DNA of 64,000 nucleotides, taken from NCBI RefSeq assembly GCF_043641665.1, contig NC_092200.1:1545527-1609526 (forward strand), given 5' to 3'. The position numbers were made by a program, and so were the translations under genes. This document shows positions 40,801 through 53,200 of this stretch, in pieces (within the stretch, counting starts at the first letter, position 1; every line of letters starts with the position of its first letter). The stretch comes from Enoplosus armatus (lineage: Eukaryota; Chordata; Actinopteri; Centrarchiformes; Enoplosidae). The notes beneath the pieces were generated by a model. The model had not been told where the DNA came from, made no database searches, and worked only from the letters and a program-made list of their open reading frames with translations.

Positions 40801-43800
40801 ACCCCCCTCAACAGGATCTACACTGAGCTCTACATCACAGAGGGACAGAGTGAAGAGGTTAATACCCAACATGAGGTGAGGCAGCTTGAGACGGCTTCCA
40901 AGACGGAGACCCTCCACGACGCTCCGATCAAGTGCCACGACATCTTTAAAGCCTTACCTGGCCAACAGAGACGCATCAGAGTGGTTCTGACCAACGGCGT
41001 CGCTGGCGTTGGAAAAACCTTCTCAGTGCAGAAGTTCACTCTGGACTGGGCAGAGGGCTCGGAAAACCAAGACGTCGGTCTGGTGGTTCTGCTTTCGTTC
41101 AGGGAGCTGAACTTGATCAAAGACCAGCGGTACAGTCTTCTCACGCTGCTCCATGTTTTCCATCCAACATTACAGAAGGTCACAGCAGAGAAGCTCGCTG
41201 TCTGTCAACTCTTGTTCATCTTTGACGGCCTGGATGAAAGCAGACCGTCATTGGATTTCCACAACAACGAGGTTGTGTCTGATGTCACGCAGAAGTCATC
41301 GGTCAACGTGCTGCTGACAAACCTCATCGAGGGGAATCTGCTTCCCTCGGCTCTCGTCTGGATAACTTCCAGACCTGCGGCAGCCAATCAGATCCCTCCT
41401 ACATGTGTCGACAGGGTAACAGAAGTACGAGGCTTCACTGACGCCCAGAAGGAGGAGTACTTCGGGAGGAGATCCAGTGATGAAGAGCGGTCCAGCAGAA
41501 TCATCTCACACGTCAAGACATCCAGGAGCCTCCACATCATGTGTCAGATCCCAGTCTTCTGCTGGATCACTGCTACAGTTCTGGACCACATGTTGACTAC
41601 AGACCAGAGAGGAGAGCTGCCCAAGACCCTGACTGACCTGTACTCACACTTTCTGCTGGTTCAGACAAAGAGGAAGAAGCAGAAGTATGATGAGACGAGT
41701 CCACAGGAGCTGACGGAGGCTGACAGGGAGGTTCTTCTGAAGCTGGGGAGGCTGGCGTTTGAACATCTGGAGAAAGGAAACATCATGTTCTACCAAGAAG
41801 ACCTGGAGCAGTGTGGTCTTGATGTCACAGAGGCCTCGGTGTACTCAGGAGTTTGTACAGAGATCTTCAAAAGAGAGTGTGTGATCTTCCAGAAAACAGT
41901 CTACTGCTTTGTTCATCTGAGCATTCAGGAGTTTCTGGCTGCCGTCTACTTGTTCCACTTTTACAAGAACCTTGAGGTACTGGAGGACTACCTCAGGAAG
42001 ACATCCCTGGATTTCTTTCTGAGGAAAGCCATGGAGAAATCCCTGAGAAGTAAAAATGGCCACCTGGACCTGTTTGTCCGCTTCCTTCATGGCCTCTCTC
42101 TGGAGTCCAACCAGAGACTCTTAGGAGGCCTGCTGGGTTGGGCAGACAACAGTCCAGAAATCATCCAGAGAGCCATCAACAACCTGAAGAAGATGAACAG
42201 TGATGATATCTCTCCTGACAGAAGCATCAACATCTTCCACTGTCTGATGGAGATGAAGGACCACTCAGTCCATCAGGACATCCAAGAGTTCCTGAAGTCA
42301 GAGAACAGATCAGAGAAGAGACTCTCTGAGATCCACTGCTCAGCTCTGGCCTACATGCTGCAGATGTCAGAGGAGGTTCTGGATGAGTTTGACCTGAATA
42401 AGTACAACACATCAGAGGAGGGTCGACGGAGACTGATTCCAGCTGTGAGGAACTGCAGAAAGGCTCTGTAAGTCCAGATGTGATTAACATTATAAATCAG
42501 TGTAAAGCTGAAGCCCTCAGTATTCGAGGAAAGATACACACTTTACACACATGCACAATATAAACTTTACACAGTATCAAAGTTTTCTTAAACTAGTATT
42601 AAACCCGCGTATTGAAACAATTCTACATGTTAAACTGCAAATGTCTTCAAAAATCATTATTGTGTTCATAGCTATCAAGTCAGTGAAGTATAGATAGATA
42701 GATAGATAACTTTATTAATCCCCAAAGGGAAATTAAATTGTCATAGCAGCCAAAAACACAGAATACACAAGAAATATAAGAACAAATACGCAAAGAAAAT
42801 TATACAGAAACGTACATTAACAAGCAAACTGCTGAATTTTGTGATTTTGAATGCAGTTGAAAAGCCTTTACCTGTATAGGCACATTGAGGTTAAAGTGTC
42901 TTAAATAAATAAATAGGTGCACAAGTAGTAGGGGGGGGGGGTGGGTGGGGCAGATAATACAGACACAAGCATACATACACAGAATAGTATGATATATAAT
43001 ATCAATAAAGTGTATGTTATGTGATGACTGTGTAGGTTTAATGTATATATGATATATATTCAGTGTGAGGGTGCAGTGAGGTAGTGCAGAAAGTCCGGTT
43101 CAGTCCAGGTCTGTGAGGACCGGTCTGCTTTGTGATGAGTCTGTGTTCATAATCAAGTTTTATATTCTCTGTCATCACAGACTTTATGACTGTGGACTCT
43201 CAGAGACTCACTGTGAAGTCGTGGCCTCAGCTCTGAAGTCCAACCCCTCCCATCTGAGAGAGCTGGACCTGAACTACAACAAGCTGCAGGATTCAGGAGT
43301 GAAGCTGCTGTCTGCTGGACTGGAGAGTCCAAACTGTGGACTGGAGACTCTGAGGTCAGTTCACGTACTTTGCTCTTGTCCGGTGTATATCTACCAAATT
43401 TAAATCCATCACAGAAGTTTTAAATTTGTTTTCTGGGTTCGTCTGAGCGCAAATCACAACAAGTCATTTTTAAAGTTTAGTCTGTTCTCCAACTGGATTC
43501 ATGTTATTAAGGAAACTGTAGGCTTTATCCTTCAGTGTGCTGCAAAATGAAATCAATATTTATAATTTGTTACACGTGAGACACATTTATATATATAAAA
43601 GAAGTTCAACACATTTTGAGGAACACTGTTTTTCTATTTAACCTTCAGGCCTCAGTGTTTTACAGGAAGTTATCTCTCTCATACAGACACAAACACTCTA
43701 AAACTCCCATTCAGGAGCACAGAGACACAGAGTGTGAAGCGTATTTCCAGATGCAGGTGTTTGAAGTCTGATCTGTCACCAACAACAGGTGACGCTTCAA

Positions 43801-46800
43801 CATGTCACGACGCTTCCTGTCAGAAGATGATGGCACTTTGTGTTGTGACTCAACCAGTAAACTGCACACTGTATTTGTATGGGAAGGTGCCAGCTTACAT
43901 TTAAGATGAAGAGAACATGCATCTCACTTTGCTCAGTGCACATTTGAGGATGAAGCTCACAGTCAGTCAGCTGTGTGTTGATGAAGGTGACAGCGGTGAT
44001 GAGGATGAGTCTGAATCTGTGGTTTGAAATGACAGGGGTCTATTCCAGAAAGCAGGTTTAACAAAGTGTGACTCTAACCCTGAACTCTGAGTCCATGAAC
44101 TCTGAGATGGGAAACTCTGAGTTTTCTGTTCCAGAACAGCTGATCAGAGTGAGTCCAATCAGCTCTGAGTACGTTCGCTCGGAGTTAAGAGCGTGCGTGG
44201 GGAAGCTCTGATACTATGATTCACCATGGCAACGGGTAAATAAAGAGCTGAAGATGAAAAAGTAGATCAAACACAGGAGACATAGTTTACTGATGGACCT
44301 CTGATTGAAAACTCGTCGTCCGAACCAGTAATAATGATTGTGGTGATTGGCAGTTGAAACTTACTTAACTTACATCCATAAAGTTGTAAATGTCCTTTTC
44401 TTCATATTTTCATGTGTCTTGTCCTAAATTTAGTCTGCAGTCACAACAGACTTCTGTTTCTGAAGGAAACTGTAGAAAATGTCCTCTGTTAGTTGTTAAA
44501 GTAAATTAATGTTTATCATTTTTGGTAAATGGTCACATCTGAATACAGAAGATCCTCTGAACTAATATTTGATTTAAGTAGATAAAGTTTACACACACAC
44601 ACACACACACACACAGATGCAGCTGTTTAAAGGATCAATATAGTTGTTGTTTTTTTATCTTCATCATTTATTCTTTATTCAGATTGAGTTGCTGCAGTTT
44701 GTCAGAGACCAGCTGTGCTTCTCTGGCCTCAGCTCTGAAGTCCAACCCCTCCCATCTGAGAGAGCTGCAGCTGAGTGACAACAAGCTCCAGGATTCAGGA
44801 GTGAAGCTGCTGTCTGCTGGACTGAAGAGTCCACACTGTAGACTGGAGACTCTGAGGTCAGTTCACTGACTCTGTTACTATTGTAGATCTGATATGTTTC
44901 ATTAACAGTTGAACCTAATTCATGTTCATACATAACTTACATCTATAAAGTTGTAAATGTCCTTTTCTTCATATTTTCATGTTTCTTGTCCTAAATTTAG
45001 TCTGCAGTCACAACAGACTTCTGTTTCTGAAGGAAACTGTAGAAAATGTCCTCTGTTAGTTGTTAAAGTCAATTAATGTTTATCATTTTTGGTAAATGGT
45101 CACATCTGAATACAGAAGATCCTCTGAACTAATATTTGATTTAAGTAGATCAAGTTCAATGATAAAGACATTTGGATGATGTCTGTAGAAGGCTGACATC
45201 ATGATGATCCACAATCACACAATGACAAAGTCACTCATTTGAGGGAAAAGCTCATTGATTAGGACATAGTAATGTTGAGCTGCACATTTAAAACCTGAAC
45301 ACATCTGATTGGATTATAAATGGATTTTTATCTTCATCATTTGTTCTTTCTTCAGATTGAGTCTCTGCAGTTTGTCAGAGACCAGCTGTGCTTCTCTGGC
45401 CTCAGCTCTGAAGTCCAACCCCTCCCATCTGAGAGAGCTGGACCTGAACTACAACAAGCTGCAGGATTCAGGAGTGAAGCTGCTGTCTGATGGACTGGAG
45501 AGTCCACACTGTAGACTGGAGACTCTGAGGTCAGTTCACTGACTCTCTGTTAATATTGTAGATCTGATATGTTTCATTAACAGTTGAACCTAATTCATGT
45601 TCATACATAACTTACATCCATAAAGTTGTAAATGTCCTTTTCTTCATATTTTCATGTTTCTTGTCCTAAATTTAGTCTGCAGTCACAACAGACTTCTGTT
45701 TCTGAAGGAAACTGTAGAAAATGTCCTCTGTTAGTTGTTAAAGTCAATTAATGTTTATCACTTTTGGTAAATGGTCACATCTGAATACAGAAGATCCTCT
45801 GAACTAATATTTGATTTAAGTAGATCAAGTTCAATGATAAAGACATTTGGATGATGTCTGTCGAAGGCTGACATCATGATGAGCCACAATAACACAATGA
45901 CAAAGTCACTCATTTGCGGGAAAAGCTCATTGATTAGGACATAGTAATGTTGAGCTGCACATTTAGAACCTGATCACATCTGATTGGATTATAAATGGAG
46001 TTTTATCTTGATCATTTATTCTCTATTCAGATTATTGCGCTGCAGTTTGTCAGAGATCAGCTGTGCTTCTCTGGCCTCAGCTCTGAAGTCCAACCCCTCC
46101 CATCTGAGAGAGCTGGACCTGAGTAAAAACAAGCTGCAGGATTCAGGAGTGAAGCTGCTGTCTGATGGACTGGAGAGTCCACACTGTAGACTGGAGACTC
46201 TGAGGTCAGACACCATGTTTTACTTCTGTGCTGAGATTAATATGATGTGAAAGTTGTGGTGACACTAAACTGCAGACATAAGGCTGATATTATACTGATC
46301 CACACTGAGTATCTTCATGCTGAAGTCTATTTTCTTCTTCTGTGGTTTAGTCCATTGACTGTGGCAGAGCAATGTTGAGCTGCACATTTAAAACCTTAAT
46401 ATAACGAGAAACATCTACACTGGATAATTCACTCTGGACCTCTGAAACACCTGATTTTCATCTTAAATGTCATGTTCTTTAATTAAATGATAATAACAAA
46501 ATCATAAATACAGTGAATAAATAAATCATCTCTGTTTCAACAGTCAGACAATAACAAATATATTCAGTATTTTCTTTTTCCAACATCTGTATGAAGCTAT
46601 GTGATGCTTATACTGACTGAATAGTTTGAACTGAAGATGCTTTGATTCTATGACTCCATTATTCCTTAAAGAAATAGTGTAGATGTATTTTCTTGTCATT
46701 TCCTCAAAATTCATCCTGACATATTTGTCCTCTTTGTAAACTTTGGGATCTTGAGTGGAATCTTAAATCAGTTTCTGTGGGTTTTTATTTGTGTTTGGCT

Positions 46801-48276
46801 GCACAACATGAGTTTGTATAGATGGAGCCACTGGTGGAGCTGGCAGAGTTTAAGAGGTGAAGTCACTGCGTCTTTATTGAAGCAGCAGCACGTTGTCATT
46901 AATATTAATGAGAGCTCTGTTTCACTTTTTGTATTTGACAGCTTTGAACCTGCATCCTGTTGGGTTCAGGTGTTTGGAGTTTCCATTTTCTAAACTTCTA
47001 CATTCTAAACCTTCTTCAGCTCTGAACAGATTATTAAACACTGAATGATTTCAAGCAGGAACATTGTCTTCTAAAGTGACATCATTTATTCTTTATCCAG
47101 ATTGAGTGACTGCAGTTTGTCAGAGACCAGCTGTGCTTCTCTGGTCTCAGCTCTGAAGTCCAACCCCTCCCATCTGAGACAGCTGGACCTGAACTACAAC
47201 AACCTGCAGGATTCAGGAGTGAAGCTGCTGTCTGATCTTGTGGAGAGTCCACACTGTAGACTGGAGACTCTGGAGACTCGGAGGTCAGTAGAGGGTCTGA
47301 GTCAGTCCATGCTGGTTTCAGCAGTATTGTACTAAACACAGTTAGTATCAGTATTTCCTGTAAACCTCCAACCTTCTCAGTGAAGCTGTGAGAGGAGAAT
47401 GGTGACAGGCTTCAGGATTGGACAGAAAGACAGAGAGAGAGAGAACAGCCAGCCAATCAGATGAGCCAGAAGCTTGTTGTGATCATGAGTTGACGTGAAG
47501 ACGACTGTTGTTGTTGTGTTCATGTCTACAGGAAATAAAGCTGGATGACAGCTGACAGCATTACAAGATGTGTAGAGACAGTGGTCCTCCTTCATCCAAC
47601 TGTCGTACCATCAAATCTGATCTCAGACTGTTTGTTCTCTCATTTCAACACTAAACACTGATCAGTTCATCTTTGTCACAGCTCTGAGATCAGTCTGACT
47701 GAAGCCTGCAAATCACCGGCTCTTATTTCAAAGAACCACGGTTACATTTAGTAACCGTGAGGTCTTTGTCCAGACCAGAACCTCTGCTGAAGTCCAGTAA
47801 TCACAGCTGACGTTTCGCTGCTCAGTCTTTGTATGAACATGTAGGACCTTTAACATCATATATATATCTGTCCACTTGTCTCTTGTTTTGTCCAAATATT
47901 TTTATAGCAGACTCCATATTTACATATTTGTCATGTAACATTTCAAAAGTAGATGAAATGTTGAAATGTGACTGAGACTCTGGTTTTTAACAGTTCTGGA
48001 CCCTGACAGCAGTAAATCCATCATTAAAGTGAGCAGTGAATATCTCTCTGTTTCTGCAGTAATGATGCGTTCAGGGACTCTGTGTACTGCAGTGAATCTG
48101 CAGAGTCAACAGACTCGATGGCCAAAGTCAGCTCAGTGTGTTCACTCCAATACGTTAACATGAGAGCTGAGAGGAAGCTGGCTACGCTGCACAGCCGCTC
48201 CACTTCTGGTCTGAGCAGGACTGAGGTCCCTGCTGGTCTTCATGCTGGATGTGCTGCATCACAGACTGACAGCTGA
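37824..48276 (+). CDS. Fish NLR immune receptor (NLRC3-like; RING-FISNA-NACHT-LRR)
   Basis: A cytoplasmic NOD-like receptor of the expanded fish-specific family. Exons: 37824-37954, 38239-38358, 39483-39718, 40703-42467, 43181-43354, 44683-44856, 45356-45529, 46031-46204, 47101-47283, 48060-48276; 1115 aa, with all junction phases agreeing. Two tandem copies of a peptide ([10 protein letters not shown]...PGPSDTQ) open the protein. A C3HC4 RING finger follows at about 98-140 ([18 protein letters not shown]). The FISNA region ([13 protein letters not shown]) and NACHT follow, with Walker A GVAGVGKT at 261-268 and Walker [11 protein letters not shown] at 332-341. Five LRR exons come next, each carrying [14 protein letters not shown] and [10 protein letters not shown] phrases. 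The last exon (71 aa) is unlike the B30.2 domain many relatives carry. The RING-exon acceptor could instead be at 39444 (same phase). Orthology is unassignable because the family is large and lineage-specific. Confidence 0.85.
39025..39112 (-). mobile_element. Possible tRNA-derived SINE head in NLR intron
   Basis: On the minus strand, TGGTAGACCAG (39096-39106) fits the pol III A box TRGYNNANNNG. GGTTCAAGTCC (39048-39058) fits a B box, with 37 nt between them. The cloverleaf does not close convincingly (T-stem mismatches, no good acceptor stem), so a functional tRNA is unlikely. An AT-rich stretch follows. Low confidence. Confidence 0.3.
39885..40277 (-). mobile_element. Decayed LINE reverse-transcriptase 3' fragment
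   Basis: A 130-codon minus-strand frame contains [32 protein letters not shown] and AVNGSSAL. These match the C-terminal part of the reverse-transcriptase protein of L2/CR1-like teleost LINEs, where an LHWLPV-x-x-RI-FK phrase is characteristic. There is no upstream catalytic domain, so this is a 5'-truncated, inactive insertion. It lies antisense in the NLR intron between the RING and NACHT exons. Confidence 0.7.
42690..43130. mobile_element. GATA-tailed retroelement 3' region in NLR intron
   Basis: (GATA)n followed by AACTTTATTAATCCCCAAAG and GGAAATTAAATTGTCATAGCA is a 3' end I recognise as very common in teleosts and attributed to non-LTR retroelements. The sequence continues through a G-run (about 42931-42950) and TGTATGTTATGTGATGAC-type repeats to GGGTGCAGTGAGGTAGTGCAG. 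No coding sequence remains. Family not assigned. Confidence 0.55.
44030..44270. repeat. GGGTCTATTCCAGAAAGC-type dispersed repeat
   Basis: Begins GGGGTCTATTCCAGAAAGCA, then has reiterated AACTCTGAG phrases (ATGGGAAACTCTGAGTTTTC) and ends with CACCATGGCAACGGGTAAAT. The form resembles the termini of a teleost non-autonomous DNA transposon. It sits in the intron between LRR exons 1 and 2 of the NLR gene. Confidence 0.45.
44365..46204 (+). repeat. Tandemly duplicated LRR exon-intron units
   Basis: LRR exons 2, 3 and 4 start at 44683, 45356 and 46031, spaced 673 and 675 bp apart. The introns before them share long near-identical stretches (TTACATCCATAAAGTTGTAA, GTCTGCAGTCACAACAGACT, ATTTGATTTAAGTAGAT). 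The duplicated unit is therefore exon plus intron of about 674 bp, and it is recent enough that the introns are still alignable by eye. Confidence 0.93.
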
Positions 48277-48734
48277 TGCAGGGAGTCTCTGTAAACACTG
48301 GTTTATGACTTCTGCTGTCTGTCTTCTTCTCTCATCAGATGAACGCCGTGGTCTCCGTCAGAGTGATCAGGGAGGTGGTTGTGTTGAGGGGATCAGCTGT
48401 GTCCTGATGATCCACAGAGGCAGCAAAGACCCTCATGATGTCCTTTCATGTTTCCTGTTGTATTTTCTCTTTTACTTGGTTGGTGCCTTTTTAAAGTCGT
48501 AGAATTTGGGGGTCAAAGGTCACTGTGGCCTTTTTGACCATAACTCAAGAATCGATGCTGTAATTATGACAAAATTTCACGCAGATGTTTTAATGGTACA
48601 ACAATGAAGTGATGACACCATATTTCACTGTTGGTCCATGGATGCATAATGAGACCTGGATACGGGTCTTATTATCAGCCTTGCTTCCAGCTTTTGCCCA
48701 GTGGCCTCTCGCGATGTAACCTAATAACTAAGTA

Positions 48735-48845
48735 GGTTAATGAAGTACTCAGATCCTTTACTGCAGTAAAAGTACTAATACCACACTGTAAAAATACTGT
48801 TACAGTAAAAGTCCTGCATGTAAAATGTAAAAGTCTGACAGTATA
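48735..48845. repeat. AGTAAAAGTACT-type fish repeat fragment
   Basis: GAAGTACTCAGATCCTTTAC, AGTAAAAGTACTAATACCAC, ACTGTAAAAATACTG and TAAAAGTCCTGCATG appear in the usual order of the same family seen at 57001-57240. Confidence 0.6.
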
Positions 48846-48882
48846 ATCAGTAAACTGTCCTTAAAGTCTTCCAGCAGTCAGA

Positions 48883-49000
48883 TGTCCCCTGTGTCTGTCC
48901 CCCTGTGTCTGTCCCCCTGTGAATGTCCCTGTCTGTCCTCCTGTGTCTGTCCCCCTGTGACTGTCCCTGTGTCTGTCCCCTGTGTCTGTCCTCCTGTTAT
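48883..49000 (+). repeat. CTGTGTCTGTCCCC minisatellite
   Basis: About eight imperfect units of roughly 15 bp (CCTGTGTCTGTCCCC with variants) lie between the NLR last exon and the rmc1 3' UTR. Confidence 0.9.
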
Positions 49001-49315
49001 AGATTCTGTCATTAGAGGATTATTCCTCCTCATTAATGTGAAGCAGGATGTTACTGTTGGAGTCGGTTGAGGTGGAGCTCATCAAGGGTCAGATTTGTTT
49101 TTTGAGAATTCTTTTGAGGACTACTTTTGTGTGTCCCCCCCCTGATAACAGCTGGTGTGTTGGTCCAGTCCAACTATAACGCGCTGCCACTTTAGGGACA
49201 CGCTCTGCAGACGCTACAGAGAGGAGGGCCTCTCGCAACCCTGAACGTCCTGATGTCCCATTATCACACTGGCACGTGAATGCAGCACAACAAGAACACA
49301 CCTGTAGTTGAATCT

Positions 49316-49321
49316 TTTATT
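49316..49321 (-). terminator. Poly(A) signal of rmc1
   Basis: AATAAA on the minus strand, about 900 bp after the rmc1 stop codon, preceded by AT-rich sequence typical of a 3' UTR. Confidence 0.5.
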
Positions 49322-50223
49322 AGCGGTACAGAAGGCCATTTGAACAGGCAGCATTATAATGTACACACACTATATATTTATATTTTTAATATTCAACATT
49401 TAAACGTATTTCTATAGTTACTGAATACAGTTCAGTTTCGTACACAAGAATTCATCCTTTACTAAATAAACACGTTGGATTTACTGTTAAGCTCATTCAT
49501 GTCCCATGTACAAGATATTCATACTACAGCCCCCCCCCCCCATATAGTCTGAATATTTCACGAAGAATAAATGTCCATATTTCCAGAGTATTTTAAATGT
49601 AAAGTGATTTGAATCCTCCATCGTATTCTTGTGAAAGTTCAAACATGTCCGGACCCTGACGTGCAGATATAAACGCTGATACCAATTAAAGCACGACGGA
49701 TAAATCAGCCGCTCAAGATCAGCTCATCACAGATATCAGTGTGAGCATTTACGTTGGATTAAGGGATCCTTATCAATAATTGATGTTATTATTGGCTGAT
49801 ACTCAATAATCAAATATCATTCAAGTTTGAACAACAATATATATCTGTGATAAGTCAAATTCATCCAACGATATCAGTCAGACTTTATTCTTTATTGTAG
49901 GTTTGAGCTTTTCTTGCGTGCCTCAAGTCAAGGAGACAAACCTGCAGACGAGACCAGAAACCTGGATCAGGTGTTTCCATGCCACAGTACAGGGGTTTCT
50001 GAAACCAGGACATGGTTTGTGCAAACATAAACAGGATGATAGAAATGACAGCGAAGGGACACGAGTGTCCATTTAAACCACCGTGATCTGTTCCCCGTGT
50101 TGGTTCGTCCCCCCATCAGGTCGTCTCCTGAACTTCCTGCGCGTCCAAACTGACGGAGACTCGGTCCAACCAGTCTGCTGCGATCCAGTTGACGGTCTGT
50201 GTGTGTGTTTTGGTCCCGGTTGT

Positions 50224-53200
50224 TCACACAGTGGAGGGTTTCATCAGAGCCTGATCCCCAAACAGCTGCTTGAAGTGAACCACATGCTCCTCACAGTGCT
50301 CTCCTGGTGACACACACAAGGGGGGGGGGGGTAATGTGCTTGATTTAAAGGGCCAGTTCACCAGAAATATTAAAATATACCAAATTCAAACCCTTAAACG
50401 GTCCTCTGATATTCAGCGTTTCACATCGTACATGAACCTTTAGACGGCTTTAAAAAGGAAGTGATCTCTTGCTCTGCTGCTCAGCAGGAAATAAGTGAAA
50501 CTTATGGTTCTAATTAGAATTTAAAATGTCCTGCAGCTTTGTGTCTAACCCAGGATTTCTATCAGTTATCAATATCATCCTTTATTAATAGAAATAAATC
50601 ATTGATTGAAGTTACATAAACGGTTGGGACAGATGGTCAACATAGATTTGCTTTTATTTGTCCAGATTTCTGCCTCCACCCAAATCCAGTGGAGGGGGAA
50701 GGAATTTAGTTTGTGGTGCTCAAATCATTGAAAAATGAAATAATAGGAATCTGGACATAAAACCACAGCTGTCTGCTATAAAAGCCCATTTCTGCCACCT
50801 GAAGGATTTGATTGTTTTATAATTATGACTTAGTTTCTCATATTGTGAAGTTATCATTTTAAGAAACGATCCTGTTTATCTTTTCTTCTTTGTTTTGAAA
50901 GGTGCTATATAAATAAAGTTATTACTATTGATACTAAGTCATAATAGTCAGAACTCAGTATCTGGTTATAATCATGAAAAATAATCACTTAATAATGATC
51001 ATTTGGGTCCTTTTTGACACAAATGGGCTTCTATAAAACACTACAAACAACCTAAACACTGAGACTCTCAGAGGGCCTCAGGCTGCCAATGATATCGATG
51101 AGATTCAACTTCTTTATTTTGCGATACGATTCCATGAAACCACGATCACGTATAATATTGATAACTGATCGTTTAGGCTTGGGTTAGACACACAGGGTGT
51201 CAACTGACATCTAAGACATCTTTGATTCCAATGACGGAAACCAATTTCTCAATTGCTGCGAGGAAGCGAATGAAAGTTACCTGTTAACACATCATGAGAC
51301 ATTTCATTTCTACCCCGCTGAGCAGTGAGGCAGGAGTCCATCTGAAGACGTCTAGAAGCGAATCATTTGACTCGAGGTGATAATATGACGTCAGCTATTT
51401 AACTTCACCTCGTCTGTGTGTTTTCTCTCACCGGGGTTGAAGCCGGGACTTCCTCTGAGCCGCTGGTTTCTCTGCTGAAACGACCTGAACACGGTGTAGA
51501 ACAGCATCTGGTCTCCGGTCTGCTGCGCTGCGTCCAGAAACTTCCTGGCCGACACGTTGTCATGGCCGCCTGCTCCCAGTGAAACCGGTTTAGGGTTAGC
51601 CCGCCTCGAAGCATAACTTCAGATTTTAAGTCTATCTTAAAGGGGACCTGTTATGTTTTTCCTTATTCTCTGTCACATCTATAATGTCACACTGTCGGAT
51701 ATTCAAATGATGAGGTAAACGTATGTAACAGTGATCCCTGTGAGCACAAAGCTCAGGCTTCACACTGCTCAGAACGCTCCGTTTCCAACTGGTTTTTCTA
51801 CTTTCGTGTCTATCTGATGTCAGATATGCACGGATTTCCTTATATGGTCATCTGCTCCAGGCACGGCAGTGACAGCACGCCCACGAAGAAGAAAGAGGGA
51901 CCCCCCCCCCAGTCTGTCTGAGTTGTTGGGCTGCTCTGCTCAGGACGGCTCTTTACTGCTGCTCAGGTTGTTCAGAGTCTCACAGAAAGAGCTTTTTCTG
52001 TAGTGAAGGAAAGGAGGTAGGTCGGAGGTCGTTTCTTGAAGGACAGGTGGCTTTACTTGTTGCTAAAGTCAACTGTAGCTGCCGTTAGCTAGTTAGCTGT
52101 GCAGTTGGCCGTCCTCTTATATATATATATCTATATATCTATATCTACGCTCTTAGTTAGCCGACTCCAGGACCGAAAACCTCCTCCTCCCGGCGGTCCA
52201 AAGCTCCTGTGCTGGCGGCGTAAACACCGACACTCTCCTGGTGCTCAGAGCTAACAGAGCTAACGGCAGCTACAGTTAGCAGCAGTTAGCAGCAGTTAGC
52301 AGTTACTTTCCAAAGCTTTCTGTCCATCAGAGAGTTGAGGCAGAGCAGCCGGAGGACATCAGAGAGAAAACCAGAACATTTTCTCCATCAAATGATGGAG
52401 TTTCACCAAAATCAGTGAATAAAGTTGTGTGTTTTTGTACAGTAATCAGGGGGCACAGTCCCCAGAAACATCTATCGTTTTTCCAATTTACTTCTTGTCT
52501 CATTTGTGGTCTGACAAACAGGAAGTTCACCACATTCAGTCCCCATGTCTCTATTGTCCGAGCTGAGTTACTGCTGCTGTCCTGCAGTCGGCCACAGCGG
52601 CTCAGTGTGAAGCGGCGCTGTGTTCAGGGCTCAGAGGCGTCCCCCTGCCCCTCGTGGGCTGCAGGGAGCCGGCCAATCAGAAGAAAGGGGGCTTTTAGGG
52701 AGGCTTGTGTCAGGCAGAGGGTGAACTGAGGGGCCGCATGAAGAGCCACCATAAGATGAAGAAGGACTTATTAGATCTGTGGATCATGCAAAGCTGCTCT
52801 AGTGGAGTCCCAGAATAAAGATATAGAGCTGGACATGAGCAGAATAGGTCCCCTGTAACGCAGGACTCACATCCTTCTTTGTACCTACATGGAGGGACTA
52901 CGCTGTAAGCCAAAATCTACAGTCCTTGTTCCATGTAGACTTCTGAAGTCCAGCTGACATGAGGCTTCAGCAGCCTTAGTCAGACAACAGTCTTCTTTAA
53001 AACAAGGGCCAAACTAAAATGTACAAATCAACAAACTACTACTATTTATGACAATTATCAACAATTGTTTGATCATTCAAACAAAATGATCCTGTTTTAT
53101 AGTGTCAGTCACAAAAAGTCCAGATTAAAAAAAGTACATTAAGAACAGATTAAGACTTTAAGATTCACTCTGTCATTTCATTGTTTAAAGAACTCACCAA

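Larger units (their letters stand above)
48277..49315. other. NLR-rmc1 convergent intergenic region
   Basis: The NLR 3' UTR should lie here, but no AATAAA or ATTAAA was seen close to the stop codon, so its 3' end is unresolved. The stretch holds a GGTCAAAGGTCACTGTGGCC-type repeat at about 48515-48670, the AGTAAAAGTACT fragment and the CTGTGTCTGTCC minisatellite. Confidence 0.45.

Noticed and set aside
47340..49300. B30.2/SPRY exon of the NLR gene
   Set aside because: No frame in this stretch shows SPRY motifs; not present before the convergent rmc1 3' UTR.
51405..51614. Open frame MLRGGLTLNRF... on the minus strand
   Set aside because: Wrong frame over rmc1 exon 20; the frame fixed by splice phase gives the conserved GGHDN...KFLDAA sequence.
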